Below, piece after piece: positions 1-14,025 of a DNA stretch of 64,000 bases (within the stretch, counting starts at the first letter, position 1; each line of letters opens with the position of its first letter). Origin of the DNA: Powellomyces hirtus (Eukaryota > Chytridiomycota > Chytridiomycetes > Spizellomycetales > Powellomycetaceae). Made by a program: the position numbers and the translations under genes. The notes under the pieces are model-generated. The model was not told the DNA's origin and made no database searches. It saw only the letters and a list, made by a program, of their open reading frames with translations. Location of the stretch: assembly GCA_025526995.1 (NCBI GenBank), contig JAHLKG010000011.1:124001-188000 (forward strand), given 5' to 3'.

Positions 1-668
1 TTGCGGCGGGTGCAAAGGTGTTTGTCACGAGCTCGGACCCGGAAAAGATCAGAAAAGCCGTGACGTTGGGCGCTGCGGGCGGTGTCAACTACAAGGATGG
101 TATGATTTTGATTCGACGAGGGAAGGTATTCGGGTAGTGCGCTCTGTTTGACCACACTCTTTTCACAGACGACTGGCCAAAGCAGCTGACTGCCATGGCT
201 AAACAGCCGGTGGATGTAGTCATTGACGGCGCCGGCGGCGACTCGATTGCAGCCTACACCAAACTGCTCCGCGTCGGCGGCAAACTCGTATCGTACGGAG
301 CAACAACGGGCTCCATTGCATCTGTTGTCCTCCCCGTCATCTTTTTGAAGCAGCTGCAACTCCTTGGATCCACTATGGGCAATGAGAAGGAGTTTGCGCA
401 GATGGTCAAGTTTGTGGAGCAGCATCGCATCCGACCCGTTGTTAGCGGTGTGTGGGATGGGCTTGGCAAGGCGGAAGATATCTTTGATGAGATGAGGTAT
501 GAGTATGATTTTTCGGCGACCAGTCGCGCTTTCATGATATTGCCAGGATTGTGTTCCGAACATGCGCGTTCTTTCCAATTTTTTATTTTTTTTTTTTGTT
601 CTAGAAAAGGATCGCAGTTTGGAAAGCTCGTGCTTCGCATCAGATCCGACACTCAAGGAAAACTGTGA
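1..668 (+). CDS. Zinc-type MDR alcohol dehydrogenase/quinone oxidoreductase, 3' part
   Basis: This is the C-terminal part of a medium-chain dehydrogenase/reductase whose 5' end lies outside the window. Three exons can be read: 3-99, 169-496 and 605-668, joined by introns of 69 and 108 bases. The first exon holds the end of the Rossmann fold (AKVFVTSSDPEKI, then LGAAGGVNY). The second has the typical DVVIDGAGG strand followed by GGKLVSYGATTG, the usual NAD(P)H-binding region. The tail QFGKLVLRI matches the C-terminal strand of the family. It probably acts as a soluble NAD(P)H-dependent oxidoreductase; the substrate cannot be told from this fragment. The second intron carries a long T run just before its acceptor. 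Confidence 0.85.
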
Positions 669-1105
669 ATAAGGGACCCGCAAGAAAGAACATACATGTA
701 CTTGTAGTTGTAGCATAGATAGTGCGCGTATATGTATAGCATCATCACTCCATCCCCTGACCTGTCTTGCAGGGGATACATCATTGTTTACACTCATGTC
801 AACTCTTGGCCGAGCCTATTACGCACGAATACAGAATGTGTCGACGTTAGTCCATGGATCTTGAGGCCCCCCCAGTCAATGTGCGACACGCGCGCGTCTT
901 AGATGGAGAGAGAGGAGGAATCACACGGTGTTTCAGACTGCTTACGAATGCGGGGATTTGGGCTTGGCGCGGGGGAGTACACAACGGCCCGTTACGCACC
1001 TTATCGTGAATAACCTTCAACCCTCATTCCCAGCACACCCCCATTTCCACAAGCACAACATTGGACGAACAACTCTATTCACTGTTATTTAACCCCCACA
1101 CAATC
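669..1105. other. Intergenic region, 437 bases
   Basis: This gap lies between the oxidoreductase stop and the Ndfip/Bsd2-like start. The last 100 bases are CA- and CT-rich (CACACCCCCATTTCCACAAG), as expected of a 5' leader or core promoter. I see no coding sequence, RNA gene or repeat. Confidence 0.5.
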
Positions 1106-2168
1106 ATGGCACGATACGAACCGCTCCCCTTTGAGACGGAAGCGCCGCTGGACCCGCAGGCTGATACCGAACTCCTCCTTGACTCCCGCTCCGAGGAAGA
1201 AACCGAGGACGCAGCTGTCAATGATAAAGACAAGGACGAGAATGACGACTCGCAAACACATGGCTCACCACCTAGTATCGCTGCCGCTGCCGCTGCTGTA
1301 GCAGGCACGAACTCCACCACCACCACCACCGCACCCGTCTCCTCCTCCACAACAACATCCACATCCTGGCCGTACGCCCCGCGCGACGGGGTCTTCTCCA
1401 ACCTGCACCCCGCCGCCAAAACCATGCAAGACAGCGACATGGAACCGCCATCCTATTTCGACACCACGCAGCCCCCCGCATACGTCGAAACCACGGTCGT
1501 GACGAACGGGATCGGGGAAGATGGAGAGGTGTTGATTGAAGGGCTCCCCGTCGGCGACTTCTTCACTTTTTTCGTCAATCTGTTTGTCAGCATGAGCTTT
1601 GATTTCATCGGGTACCTCCTCACCGCCGTGCTGGCGAGTTCCCATGCCGCGAGAGCAGGTAATGGGGGGATGGGATCACCCTCACTTGTGCAGTCTGGAA
1701 AATTCGGGGCCGGACACTACACACGTGCTGCTGGCAACACATACTGAATGACTCCGCGCTTCTCCTTTTTTTTTTTTTTTTACTTATCCAGGCGCGCGTA
1801 TGGGACTCGGCATCACCTTGATTCGCTACGGAGCTTACATATCGCACGCTGACGACAACGACGCCTTTGACAACTACGAGCCCAACAAGCCTACCGACGA
1901 CCCGACTCGGGACGACGACGATTCAGCTAGCTGGGTGTCGGCCTTGTTGGCGTTCCTGGGGACGGTTATTGTTTTCGTAAGTACCAACACAGACTATCAG
2001 TCCCTCTCTCTCTTTTCTCTCTCCATGTTTGGAACTCTATGATTGAACTTTTTACTTTGGTTGGATCTTGTGTAGCGCTCGCTCATTGACTACTTGTACA
2101 TCAAGAAACTGGAAGCCGTCGTTAAAGCGTCCTCGGCTTCGGAACCCACACCGGCGCAGCAAGTTTAG
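1106..2168 (+). CDS. Ndfip/Bsd2-family adaptor of Rsp5/NEDD4 ubiquitin ligases
   Basis: Three exons (1106-1658, 1792-1976, 2076-2168) give about 276 residues. The first half is acidic and low-complexity, with Ala and Thr runs and Asp/Glu clusters. It is followed by two PPxY motifs (PPSY, PPAY), which in this family bind WW domains of Rsp5/NEDD4 ligases. Then come hydrophobic segments: GLPVGDFFTFFVNLFVSMSF with FDFIGYLLTAVLASSHAARAG, next RMGLGITLIRYGAYI, and finally SWVSALLAFLGTVIVF. The GLPVGD...FIGYLL...AARAG pattern is the signature of Ndfip1/2 and yeast Bsd2/Tre1. Such proteins sit in Golgi or endosomal membranes and route transporters to the vacuole. The start is the first ATG of the frame. 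The first intron carries a 17-base T tract. Confidence 0.88.
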
Positions 2169-2503
2169 AAAGGGGTAGACCGCCACCGCACCTCATGTGT
2201 ATATCATTGCGGATATTGGGAGCTGTGATTTTTAGTTCTGGTCCAGTTTGTATAGGGTAGCAGTTTCGTCTACGGGCGTTCTTTTGCATATATTTCGAGA
2301 AGATATGAAACATTCACCAATGAAGGAGCTGATAGAAACGATATGCAGAACAAGTAGTGTGACACGGACACGTAGCTGGAGGAAGCTGAACCCGATATTC
2401 CAATGCTCATGTTTTTGCGAAACAATGTATTCTTCTGCTTCTGACCACACGCAGCAACACACATAAAAGAAAATTCCCAGATACTGAATGATCAAACACG
2501 CAT

Positions 2504-3212
2504 CTAGAAAGTGCTGGGGCGGGATCCCGAGAAGGTGGGTCGGAATCGCTTGCTGGCCGGGCGGGTGACACGGTGGGGCAGGGGGAACTTGAGCTTGGGT
2601 TCGAGGAGCTGCTTGATGTAAGGACGACGCACGTCGGCGGCCTTGACTTCAGCGACTTTGATGATCTGGATGGAGCTGAAGCGGGCGCGGTGGCGGGCTG
2701 CCATGTCCTGGTCTGTGGAGATAAAAGAAGGGTGGAGTTCGGTGGTGAGATAGGGGGCTTCTGGGAGTGGGAATTTGAAAAGAGACTGGTATCGGGCACA
2801 CGTACAGCAGGCAGCGACGGCCTCAGTGCGGGACAGTTCACGGTACTCCTTGTACATGTTGTGGGTTCCAGAGCGGGAGTCGTAACGGATCCAGATTCCA
2901 AAGTTCTTGACCGTCAAGGGCTTCTTCTCAAAGATCTTTTTCCCCCAAAAAGAAACCAACAATCAGCATCTCCCCTTCTCTCTTCCACAAAAGAGTTCCG
3001 TCTCCGCACAATCGCATCTGTACCTGGTTAACCGAAACGATCTCACCCGACGCCTTCTTGACCTTGTTGACCTGCTTCAAAAAGTACCAGAAACGGGACT
3101 TTGCCACCACTTCATTGGGCGCAAAGAGACGCATCCGGTACAACTTGGGCACGGGCTCCTTCTCGGTCGGCGAACGACGGCCAACCACTTGGTACTCGTT
3201 GAGGCGGCTCAT
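2504..3212 (-). CDS. RPL20: 60S ribosomal protein eL20 (L18a)
   Basis: Three coding exons read right to left (3212-3024, 2935-2806, 2712-2504) give 175 residues, normal for eL20. Recognisable family blocks are [10 protein letters not shown] at the N-terminus, [56 protein letters not shown] across the second intron, and KFPLPHRV near the end. It is a structural protein of the large subunit at the interface with eL21 and 5S RNP-side rRNA. A further intron (3289-3229, donor GTAAGT, acceptor TTTTAG) lies in the 5' leader 16 bases before the ATG, a common arrangement in fungal ribosomal protein genes. It is divergent to the TTC12-like gene. Confidence 0.95.
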
Positions 3213-3228
3213 TCTTTTTGCTGCGATT

Positions 3229-3289
3229 CTAAAAGACAAAATTTAAGCATGGCATAGGTTACGGGGGTTGTGTACAGTCAAAGACTTAC
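3229..3289 (-). other. 5'-leader intron of the eL20 gene
   Basis: On the minus strand a consensus donor (GTAAGTC) and acceptor (CTTTTAG) delimit 61 bases, ending 16 bases upstream of the ATG. Leader introns are frequent in ribosomal protein genes. The splice is inferred from the sites only. Confidence 0.6.
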
Positions 3290-3695
3290 CCTGACTACAG
3301 AATCAAATGACCACACGCCGAAACAAAACAGACACAAAATTAGACCCACCGAACAACACTACCCCCACCTCTTGCGACCCCTCCCCGTTTGCTCCAAAGC
3401 TCTTACCTCTGTACAAGAAGAGTAGATTGAATCGACGAACACGGGAATGTAAAACGCTCGCGCCGGCGGCTGTTGTCAATTCCATATGGCACAAAGGCGA
3501 GATTGTCCAATTGGAGAAAAAACACCGGAATTAGCCACATTCCAGCCGGAAGAGTCACACGAGGTTGGACAAAGGATGCGCAGTATAGGGACGCGTTGAT
3601 GTCGCGTTGGTCGCTTTTTGACGAGGAACATCGCTGGTTTTTAGGATTGGGAGTGTGATAGTTTGGATACGCGATATACTGAAAGCCCTATCATC

Positions 3696-6243
3696 ATGGA
3701 CGTACTGGCGGGGTTGACCGCTCAGTTGGATAAGTTTGAGTCCTTTGTTGACAGCTACAGTCAGTGTCTCTCCAAACTTTCAATCCCAACCGCGCGAAAC
3801 ATCATAGCTGACTCTTTGTATAGCGAGTCAAATGGACGACATTCTCTCGGGAAAAGTCGCACCCGAAGATCAAAAATGGGCCAGCGAGACAGTGCAGGCC
3901 GGCGCATTGACCGCGAATGAGAGTAGCGGCCAGGGCAAGGCCGCCAAAGCAGCCGAACCATCCAAGTCCAAAGATGCGCTCAATTACTCCAAGTGGGATA
4001 AGTTAAAAATTGAAGACGAGGAGGAGAAAGTGGATGGAAAGCAGAAAAAGCCCAGCGGAATACCATGTGCCGCTCAACCGAAGGCCCCGACACAGTTAAG
4101 CGCCATTGCACAAGAAGCAATGGCAGTATCCAATTCGTACCGCGCAGAGGGAAACGAACATTTCAAACAGCAACGATACGAAGCCGCCATCACGTCATAC
4201 ACAAACGCCATCACCGCCTGTCTCGACGTCAACAAACCGGCACACGACACACTCCTCACCGATGCACCCACCAGCAGCGTGCCCCTCGACGCCACACTCT
4301 ACACCAACCGCGCGCTCGCCCACCTCCGTCTGCACAACTTCCAGCCGTGCATCAACGACTGCAGCCACGCCATCCAAATCGACCCATACTGCGTCAAAGC
4401 GTGGTGGAGACGCGCGGAAGCCTGGCGTGGGCTCCGCGAGTTTTTTAAAGCGAAAAGCGATGTGATAAGGGTTCGCGACTTGGTCGAGACGTTTGTAGCG
4501 GAATCGACCAGAGGAAATGGGGTGATCAGGGATCCGGGAGTGTCGGCGTTGGAAGTCGAGCGGCTGTTGATGGTGATTGAGAAGGAGGTGGGCGATGCGA
4601 AGAAGGAGATAGAACTGAAGAAGGAATTGGGGCAGGATGGATCGGCGGGCGTGATGCACGCACTGATTGACTCGTTTGCACAAACATTGCACAACATCTC
4701 CCAAACTGGACCTACAACAACAAGTAACGCAGAAGCACAATCATCATCCGACATGCTGATAAGACTGCTCCAATCCGACGCCACCATCCCGGACGCGTTC
4801 CGAATCTGCAGCGGGTTTGACACCCTACTCACCCAACGCGTCTTCACTCCACTCACCGTCTCCTTCATCGTCCCCATCCTGTCCGCCGCCCTCTCCACCT
4901 CCTTAACCAATCGCAGAGAAATCGCCCCGCACCTAGCTCTGATCGTTTCCACCATGACCGCGACAAAGCAACCCACACCATCCACCATCGCTGCCGCAAC
5001 CCGCATTCTCGCGGCCGCGGCATCCGAGGACGTGTGCATGGACGCGATCTGCAAAATGAGGATAGCGGGCGACCAGTTTGGAGCGTTCGTGAGGGCGTTT
5101 GTTGGGCAGCAAGAGGGAGTAGGCTCCAATGAACTGATTGTCGGGTACCTCCTCGATCTGCTCACCAGGGTGATGCGACATGGGCCCAGTGGATGGCAGA
5201 CGGTCACGATGCAGTGGGGTATTTCGCCCGACCTGCTTTTGGGGATCCTCCCGCGACATCTGGTCTCGAGCACCCCGATTGCGGTAGGGAAGGACGCGGA
5301 GCCCTTGTTCGTGTATGCGAATCGGTGCGTTGATGCGGTGGCGGCTTCCAAGACATCTGCAGCGACGGGCGCGATAGTTAAACACCATAAACCTATATTG
5401 GAGGCTATCTGGACAGAAATGAACCACATCTGCCCACTCAAAACCAAATCCGCGAAAACCCCCAAGCCGCACGCTGCACCCTTCCTCGCCACCACCCACA
5501 ACATCTTACTCCACGTGCCGAATCCCATTTCCGAGCTGCTGGAAACTCATTCCGTGCTCCTCCACCTCATCCACTTCCTCTCGCACCCCAACCCATTGCC
5601 CCACCTCTCCCTCAAAGTCATGACACGCCTGCTCACGCACCATACCGCACTGGTGACTACAACATTGGATGGCTGGTGGGACGATATACCCATGATGCAG
5701 TTACTGGAGACGGAGCCGCAGCCAGCGTCGCAGATCTTGGCTGCGTGGCTGGGCAGTGGAGATGCGAAAGTAGCAGAGTGGAAAGCATGTGGCGGGTTTG
5801 AAGCTCTGCATAGATTGTTGAAGCGGCAATTGGAGCTTGATAAGGAAGGACGGGACGAGAATTTGATCGGAAACTTGGCATTGTGTACCGCAGAGTGTGC
5901 CAGGCGAGGTAAACAATCTCAAAGGGGTTTCCAACGCACTCTTGCCCACCGACGTTCTTACCATTCCATTGCTTATATAGAGGGAAATGCGAAGGATCTA
6001 CATAAACTGGACGTTACGACACAGATAGTTTTTCTCCTCCGCTCAACAAAGTCAGTCAAGTCGCAAAAGAACTTGTCAATTGCCTGCGCCCGATTGTCGC
6101 AAACCAGTAAGTCCCTCTCTGTAAACCACCTGATTTCAGTGTCGTCCAATGTAACAAACATTTTTCCAGCTGAAGGTCTCGACACCATAAGAAAACTGAA
6201 GGGCATCGAGTTGATGTACAGCCTCGGAACGCAGATTCTGTAG
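3696..6243 (+). CDS. TTC12-like TPR/armadillo protein (dynein axonemal assembly factor)
   Basis: Four exons (3696-3759, 3824-5908, 5981-6106, 6170-6243) encode about 782 residues; human TTC12 has about 705. A short N-terminal helix (LDKFESFVDSYTSQMDD) precedes a TPR block at roughly 120-240 (SYRAEGNEHFKQQRYEAAIT, LYTNRALAHLRL, PYCVKAWWRRAEAWRGL). The remaining 500 residues are helical, armadillo-like. The extreme C-terminus LDTIRKLKGIELMYSLGTQ matches the TTC12 ending. TTC12 works in the cytoplasm in pre-assembly of axonemal dynein arms, so its presence suggests motile flagella. The last two introns (72 and 63 bases) are multiples of three and contain no in-frame stop, so retention would keep the frame. 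The identification rests on domain order and the C-terminus. RPAP3/SPAG1-type TPR proteins are the alternative but lack the armadillo half. Confidence 0.8.
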
Positions 6244-6457
6244 CTTCCATATTAGCCGGAACCAAGCAGAAGATTGAATCGAAGCGTCGTTGCGGATAAG
6301 GGGTAGAGTTGCATAGGCTGTTTGATATTGGGGTGCTTGCGCGGCATGAAGAAAGGCATAAAGCGATTGACGATTGTGTCCCCATGTTTGGTTTATGTGT
6401 CGATCATTGTATTTGGATATAAATGAGTGGGGAAAAGCGTTCAATCTCTCCCGTTGC

Positions 6458-6941
6458 CTAAGCTTTCAGTCTCTGCTCCTCCTCCAAGATGGATGCAACC
6501 CAGTCAGCAGCTTCCCGACCAGAAGCCAGTTCTCGTGTGCGTGACCTACAAGTTGTGAAAGACATCAGCACCAAAGAACATCGTGCTGCCTGCACTCATC
6601 ATAGCTCTTTGTAGAAAGTGCAACGTTCCCTACCTGGTAGGAAGAAACCCGAATTCAAATTCCGTCTGCAGATCCCAGTACAGTCCAAACCGGTCCAACC
6701 GGCCAATGGAAAGATCCTTGATGATGTTGGATTCCAGGTTGACCTTATCGTGGGCGACTTTGGTGTAATCAAACAGGAGCTCCAGCACCTTTTCGTCAAC
6801 TTCGGCTTTGGTGAAATGTTTTGGCGGCTGCACGGCTTTCTTGTAGAGTGATCGCACCGGTGGGGTCACGACTGCGGGGAGGATGGCGCATCGCTGAACA
6901 GTGGACGCTGTCCGGAGGGTGGAGGAGCGGAGAGCGAACAT
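6458..6941 (-). CDS. Mitochondrial acyl-carrier-like protein lacking the phosphopantetheine serine
   Basis: Two exons (6941-6634, 6545-6458; intron donor GTAGGG, acceptor TTGTAG) give 131 residues. The first 35-40 residues are basic and hydroxylated (MFALRSSTLRTASTVQR), a mitochondrial presequence. Then FTKAEVDEKVLELLFDYTKV and the NLESNIIKDL stretch align with helix I and loop of mitochondrial ACP. At the place where ACPs have D-S-L, the serine carrying 4'-phosphopantetheine, this protein reads G-R-L (DLSIGRLDRF). The second exon gives a plausible fourth helix (REAADWVASILEEEQ). It therefore looks like an ACP fold that cannot be acylated in the normal way. It may be a structural subunit rather than a fatty-acid carrier. 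It is head-to-head with a ferredoxin gene 181 bases away. A true, serine-bearing ACP is expected elsewhere in the genome. Confidence 0.72.
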
Positions 6942-7121
6942 TGGTGCTGGCTTTCGGAAGAGATGCCGAACCGATTCTCGTACTGTAGTTTTGTGAAATG
7001 CTAAAAGCAACTTTGGGTCAGCGCGTAACTGTCGAGCGTGCGGCAAAGTCACAAAGAGACCAGCAACACCGTGCACCCCTCTCGGAATGAAGCATCATTT
7101 CCGTTACCCTCCGACTTCACA
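6942..7121. promoter_or_regulatory. Shared divergent promoter region, ACP-like gene and ferredoxin gene
   Basis: Only 180 bases separate the two start codons of oppositely oriented genes, so both promoters must lie here or overlap the leaders. No clear TATA box is seen. The pairing joins two families of mitochondrial Fe-S assembly. Confidence 0.5.
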
Positions 7122-7869
7122 ATGCTAAGAGCTTGCACTAGATTGTCGTCGCTTCTGAGCCCGTCACGGGCTGGGCCCGTGCGTCGAACCACTCTGTCGT
7201 GTTTACCGACAATGACGCTGCGAGTTCCGACAGCAAGTTTCCGGTCGGCAGCGATTCTACAGCATACGGAGATAGTCAAGCCGAAACCTGGTGAAGGGTA
7301 TATTGGGTTGATATATATTGCAACTACCAATGGTGTTAAATTGAATTGAAGCTTATTGGGGACCTCTCTCTTATGTTCGCTTTAGCCTCAAAGTAAATTA
7401 TGTCACACCAGAAGGCGAAAGAATCACAGTGTTCGCGAACGAAGGCGACAACTTGCTGGACCTGGCTCACGCATACGATGTAGATCTGGAGGGTGTGTTG
7501 AATGGACTGGCCAAGTGTCGCAAACGCCAACACATAGCAGAACCTCACTGACGATTTCTGTTGTTCCAAAGGAGCGTGCGAAGGCTCTCTTGCGTGTTCT
7601 ACATGTCACGTTATTGTAGAAGATAAATACTACGATATGCTGGAGGAACCATCAGATGAAGAGAATGATATGCTGGATTTGGCGTTTGGACTGACTGAAA
7701 CGTGAGTGGAATGAAATCAAAAGACCCGAGCGTTCTGGAGGACTTACGAGTGTCTGTGATATGCAGATCGCGACTGGGATGCCAAGTATGCATGACCAAA
7801 GAGCTGGATGGAATAACCGTCAAGCTACCCAGTGCGACTCGCAACATGCAGGTCGACAAGGAGCGGTAA
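7122..7869 (+). CDS. Mitochondrial [2Fe-2S] ferredoxin, adrenodoxin/Yah1 type
   Basis: Four exons (7122-7297, 7386-7492, 7572-7701, 7767-7869) give 171 residues. A basic presequence of about 55 residues targets the matrix. The core starts at [15 protein letters not shown], continues with [19 protein letters not shown], and contains the cluster ligands [15 protein letters not shown] (Cys-x5-Cys-x2-Cys) with the fourth cysteine in [12 protein letters not shown]. The acidic patch [17 protein letters not shown] is the reductase and partner contact helix of vertebrate-type ferredoxins. The protein passes electrons from ferredoxin reductase to Fe-S cluster assembly (Isu/Nfs1) and to haem A or steroid-type monooxygenation. 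All four ligands are intact. Splice sites are unambiguous. Confidence 0.95.
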
Positions 7870-8224
7870 GCTGACCCACCATCCCCACCATACCGGGAGA
7901 TTCCAATAGAGACGACTGGGAAGGCAGAAAGCAAGCTCTTCATGTTGCCAATCACGCGAGACGCAGTTCCACCACCACGCCTGCCCCCGACCCAGTCTTT
8001 CACTGCGTATATATATTTAAAGCATTTTTCATACAGCCAACCCAACCCACATGCCACCAGAAAAGCATAGCGTAGCCCAGCATAGCAACCACGATATCAT
8101 TCTCACAATCTACTGCCGTTATCACCATCAAGGTTCTTTATTATCAGAGATAGGGGGAGCAATAGTTTATCAGTAAACGTTTATCCCATCCAGTGTTCTT
8201 TTGTTCCTAAAATTGTTCCTACTG
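7870..8224. other. Intergenic region between converging genes
   Basis: This is 355 bases between the ferredoxin stop and the Polo kinase stop. The two genes converge, so it should hold both 3' ends. Nothing else is recognisable. Confidence 0.5.
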
Positions 8225-11637
<3,413 letters not shown>

Positions 11638-11819
11638 TGAGTATCCCGTCAGTTTGCCGGCTTCTGTTCTGACTAATACGCTTCGTGATGGCTCCTTGTA
11701 GAGTTCTTCGATAGAAGGCTGTGCTCACGGTGATATGCAGACCGTCACTGACAACTTCACGAAGAAACCGTGAAGTGCAAGACGTGGGGGTAGACTATTG
11801 ACAGGGGGGCAGTGGGTGC

Positions 11820-13760
11820 AAACGAGGAAAGGGGGAAGGACAGGGACGCGGCTGAGATTTCGCATGCCACCTACTGCTGCGCAACGCGTTTGTCCGAATA
11901 CCTGCTGTCCGAAGCCAAAACGCGCGGCCAGATGGCAAGGTCAACATCAAAGATGATAAACACTCGCTCATCAAACGCTTCCTCTCTTTGCATTTGTGCA
12001 AGTCAAGATACCTTCTACCAGATGTCCCTTGCAAAGCCATTTTGAGTGGAAGGGACGGCATACTCGTTTTGTTTCTCCAGGGATTCCATATCCCGAGCAG
12101 TTGCTATCATCTCTGTCAGCTTGCGAGCATAAAATTCGGTATTACGCGCACATATTTGAGGAGGCTTCTCACGCTACGATCCAGGAGACCTCAGCGAAGA
12201 AAATCAAACAGATCCCTGAGCGTTACACTTTGGTGTGGCATATTACCATGGTCGCCAATTGAATCACATGGCTTCATTGTGGTCCTCACTTGACTCAATG
12301 GGCGCCGGGCGAAGGTCGGTCGTTCTGTATTCTTCTTTTCGGTCTCTCCTCATAGCCACAAAGCTGGGATAGCTCGCATATCATGATGGCATTCAGAACA
12401 ACAGGAACTCCAGACTTTGCTATCTTTTCGAATGATGCCATGCACAAAAGATCCATAGACTGTTGTAGGTCCGGTAGTCACCCATACTGTTATGCGCACC
12501 TGATGAAGCCTCAAACGCCATCCCCATACTCTAGGTGACATATTAAGCTGCACGCATACATTTACGGGTCTATCAAAGCAAGCTAGCGAAAAGGAGATCA
12601 CGTGCTCGTCGAACATTCGCAGTTCGCGTTTCTTCCATCTAGTATTGTTTTATGTGAAATTTCCTGCTACTGCGCCCTCCGATGAGCCCGACTTCATCCC
12701 ATCAGTCCCTTTTGAATGGGTGATAAGATTCTCGGAATACCTGCAACAAAACTTCCTATTGCACTAATGTTCGATTCCGGATTGTTATCACCAGAAGACA
12801 TCTGGACTTCGGTGTTTTCCGTGCGTCAGTTCAATGATATCGCACTATTCGACAAAGAGTAAACGGCCACATCTGCGGCCAACGGAACGGAAACTGGCAC
12901 GGATCTGTCAAATCAAACCCTCTTCTTCACGAAAAAGAGCATTGAGAATTCAAGGGGGTCTTCTCGTTGTGTTGGCCTCATAGGCAGTGCGGGCCATTCC
13001 TTGTCCCGCAATATTCAACTTTCTCAGCAACGTCAAGCGTTGCAACCAGGTATCATACCATCGACGACGTTGTAGAGGGAGCATTTGCTCATGTTGTCAT
13101 ACATCAAAGCGGTGTTCTTCATCCCGCCCAATTCAAAGTTTCCCGGCATCTGCGACCAAGGAGTGACGTCAACACGCTCATGCTAAAACGCTGATCCTAA
13201 GACTGAAAGCCCATCCCATTCTGGATCGCTAGACCTCTGCGTATAACAGACGATGAGAGAAGAAATACTTGTGAAGACTACTCATCTCGGAGAGTCACAT
13301 GAACTCGCACTTTTATGACATGGATGTCCACCACAAACTTGCATCGTCAAATGCTTGTGATCGAAGCACAGATGCATATTGTCGTATGTGTGGTTCATGA
13401 TGAAAAAAGGCGTCCCATGCTGTCGTATGCGAAGCCTTCAAACCTTATGGTCATGTTCTAGTGAAAACATACCAAGCGTTAAGACTCGTCTTTGAAATCC
13501 TTCAAAGACAGTTCGGGGTAACCCTCGTTGTCTGTTCGAGACAGGAGGAATCTTTGCAATTGGCTCTCAGCTTTCCCGGAACTTCCCATCCTGGTCGCAA
13601 CCACGCTGCGAGGCTTCATGTCAATTCCGGACACTAGAATTTCCACAATTTCAGTGTTGTAATTCAAAGTACTTCAAAGTACTTCAATTATCGATATCGA
13701 CAAAGCAGTAGAGGGAAGCTATCACAACTTTGATGAGGCCTTGACGATGGCGTGAACTGA
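11820..13760 (+). pseudogene. Decayed protein-coding gene, unrecognised family
   Basis: Upstream of the Polo kinase gene, plus-strand reading frames show protein-like patches in consistent order, broken by stops and frame changes. They are FVSPGIPYPEQLLSSL with ERYTLVWHITMVAN (about 12080-12260), ITWLHCGPHLTQWAPGEGRSF in another frame (about 12260), PDFAIFSNDAMHKRSIDCC (about 12410), FDSGLLSPEDIWTSVFSVRQ (about 12770), GLIGSAGHSLSRNIQLSQQ (about 12970), and a last patch near 13500-13640. Together they look like one gene of some 600 codons that has acquired many disabling changes. I do not recognise the family; a degenerate member of an expanded fungal gene family is plausible. No intact promoter or splice pattern was found. 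Confidence 0.45.
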
Positions 13761-14025
13761 ATGCAGCATTCTCGCGAAGGGTGCTGTACGTGCTTATTTG
13801 GTTAGGTTCTTTCGCAGTGGTTTTGGTAAGTCGGAGAGTGATTTGTCACGATCACGAAGTCAAGCCTTCGTTGACACACACACTTATCACTCCTAGCCAC
13901 TGGCCCACACCATATCTATTGACCACAATTCACACATTGCTTCTTTCTAACATACTTTACCGATCGAGCCATACCGACGCCCTCCCTCTTTGTCCGTCGA
14001 GTCCCAAGTCGTCCGTCTTAGATAG

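Noticed and set aside
2573..3031. 152-codon plus-strand frame opposite the eL20 gene
   Set aside because: Antisense shadow of a ribosomal protein exon and intron; no family resemblance.
4299..5528. 409-codon minus-strand open frame inside the TTC12-like gene
   Set aside because: It lies entirely antisense to a well-supported exon with domain homology. Its translation is Ser/Arg/Ala-rich without any recognisable domain, the usual result of codon bias on the opposite strand.
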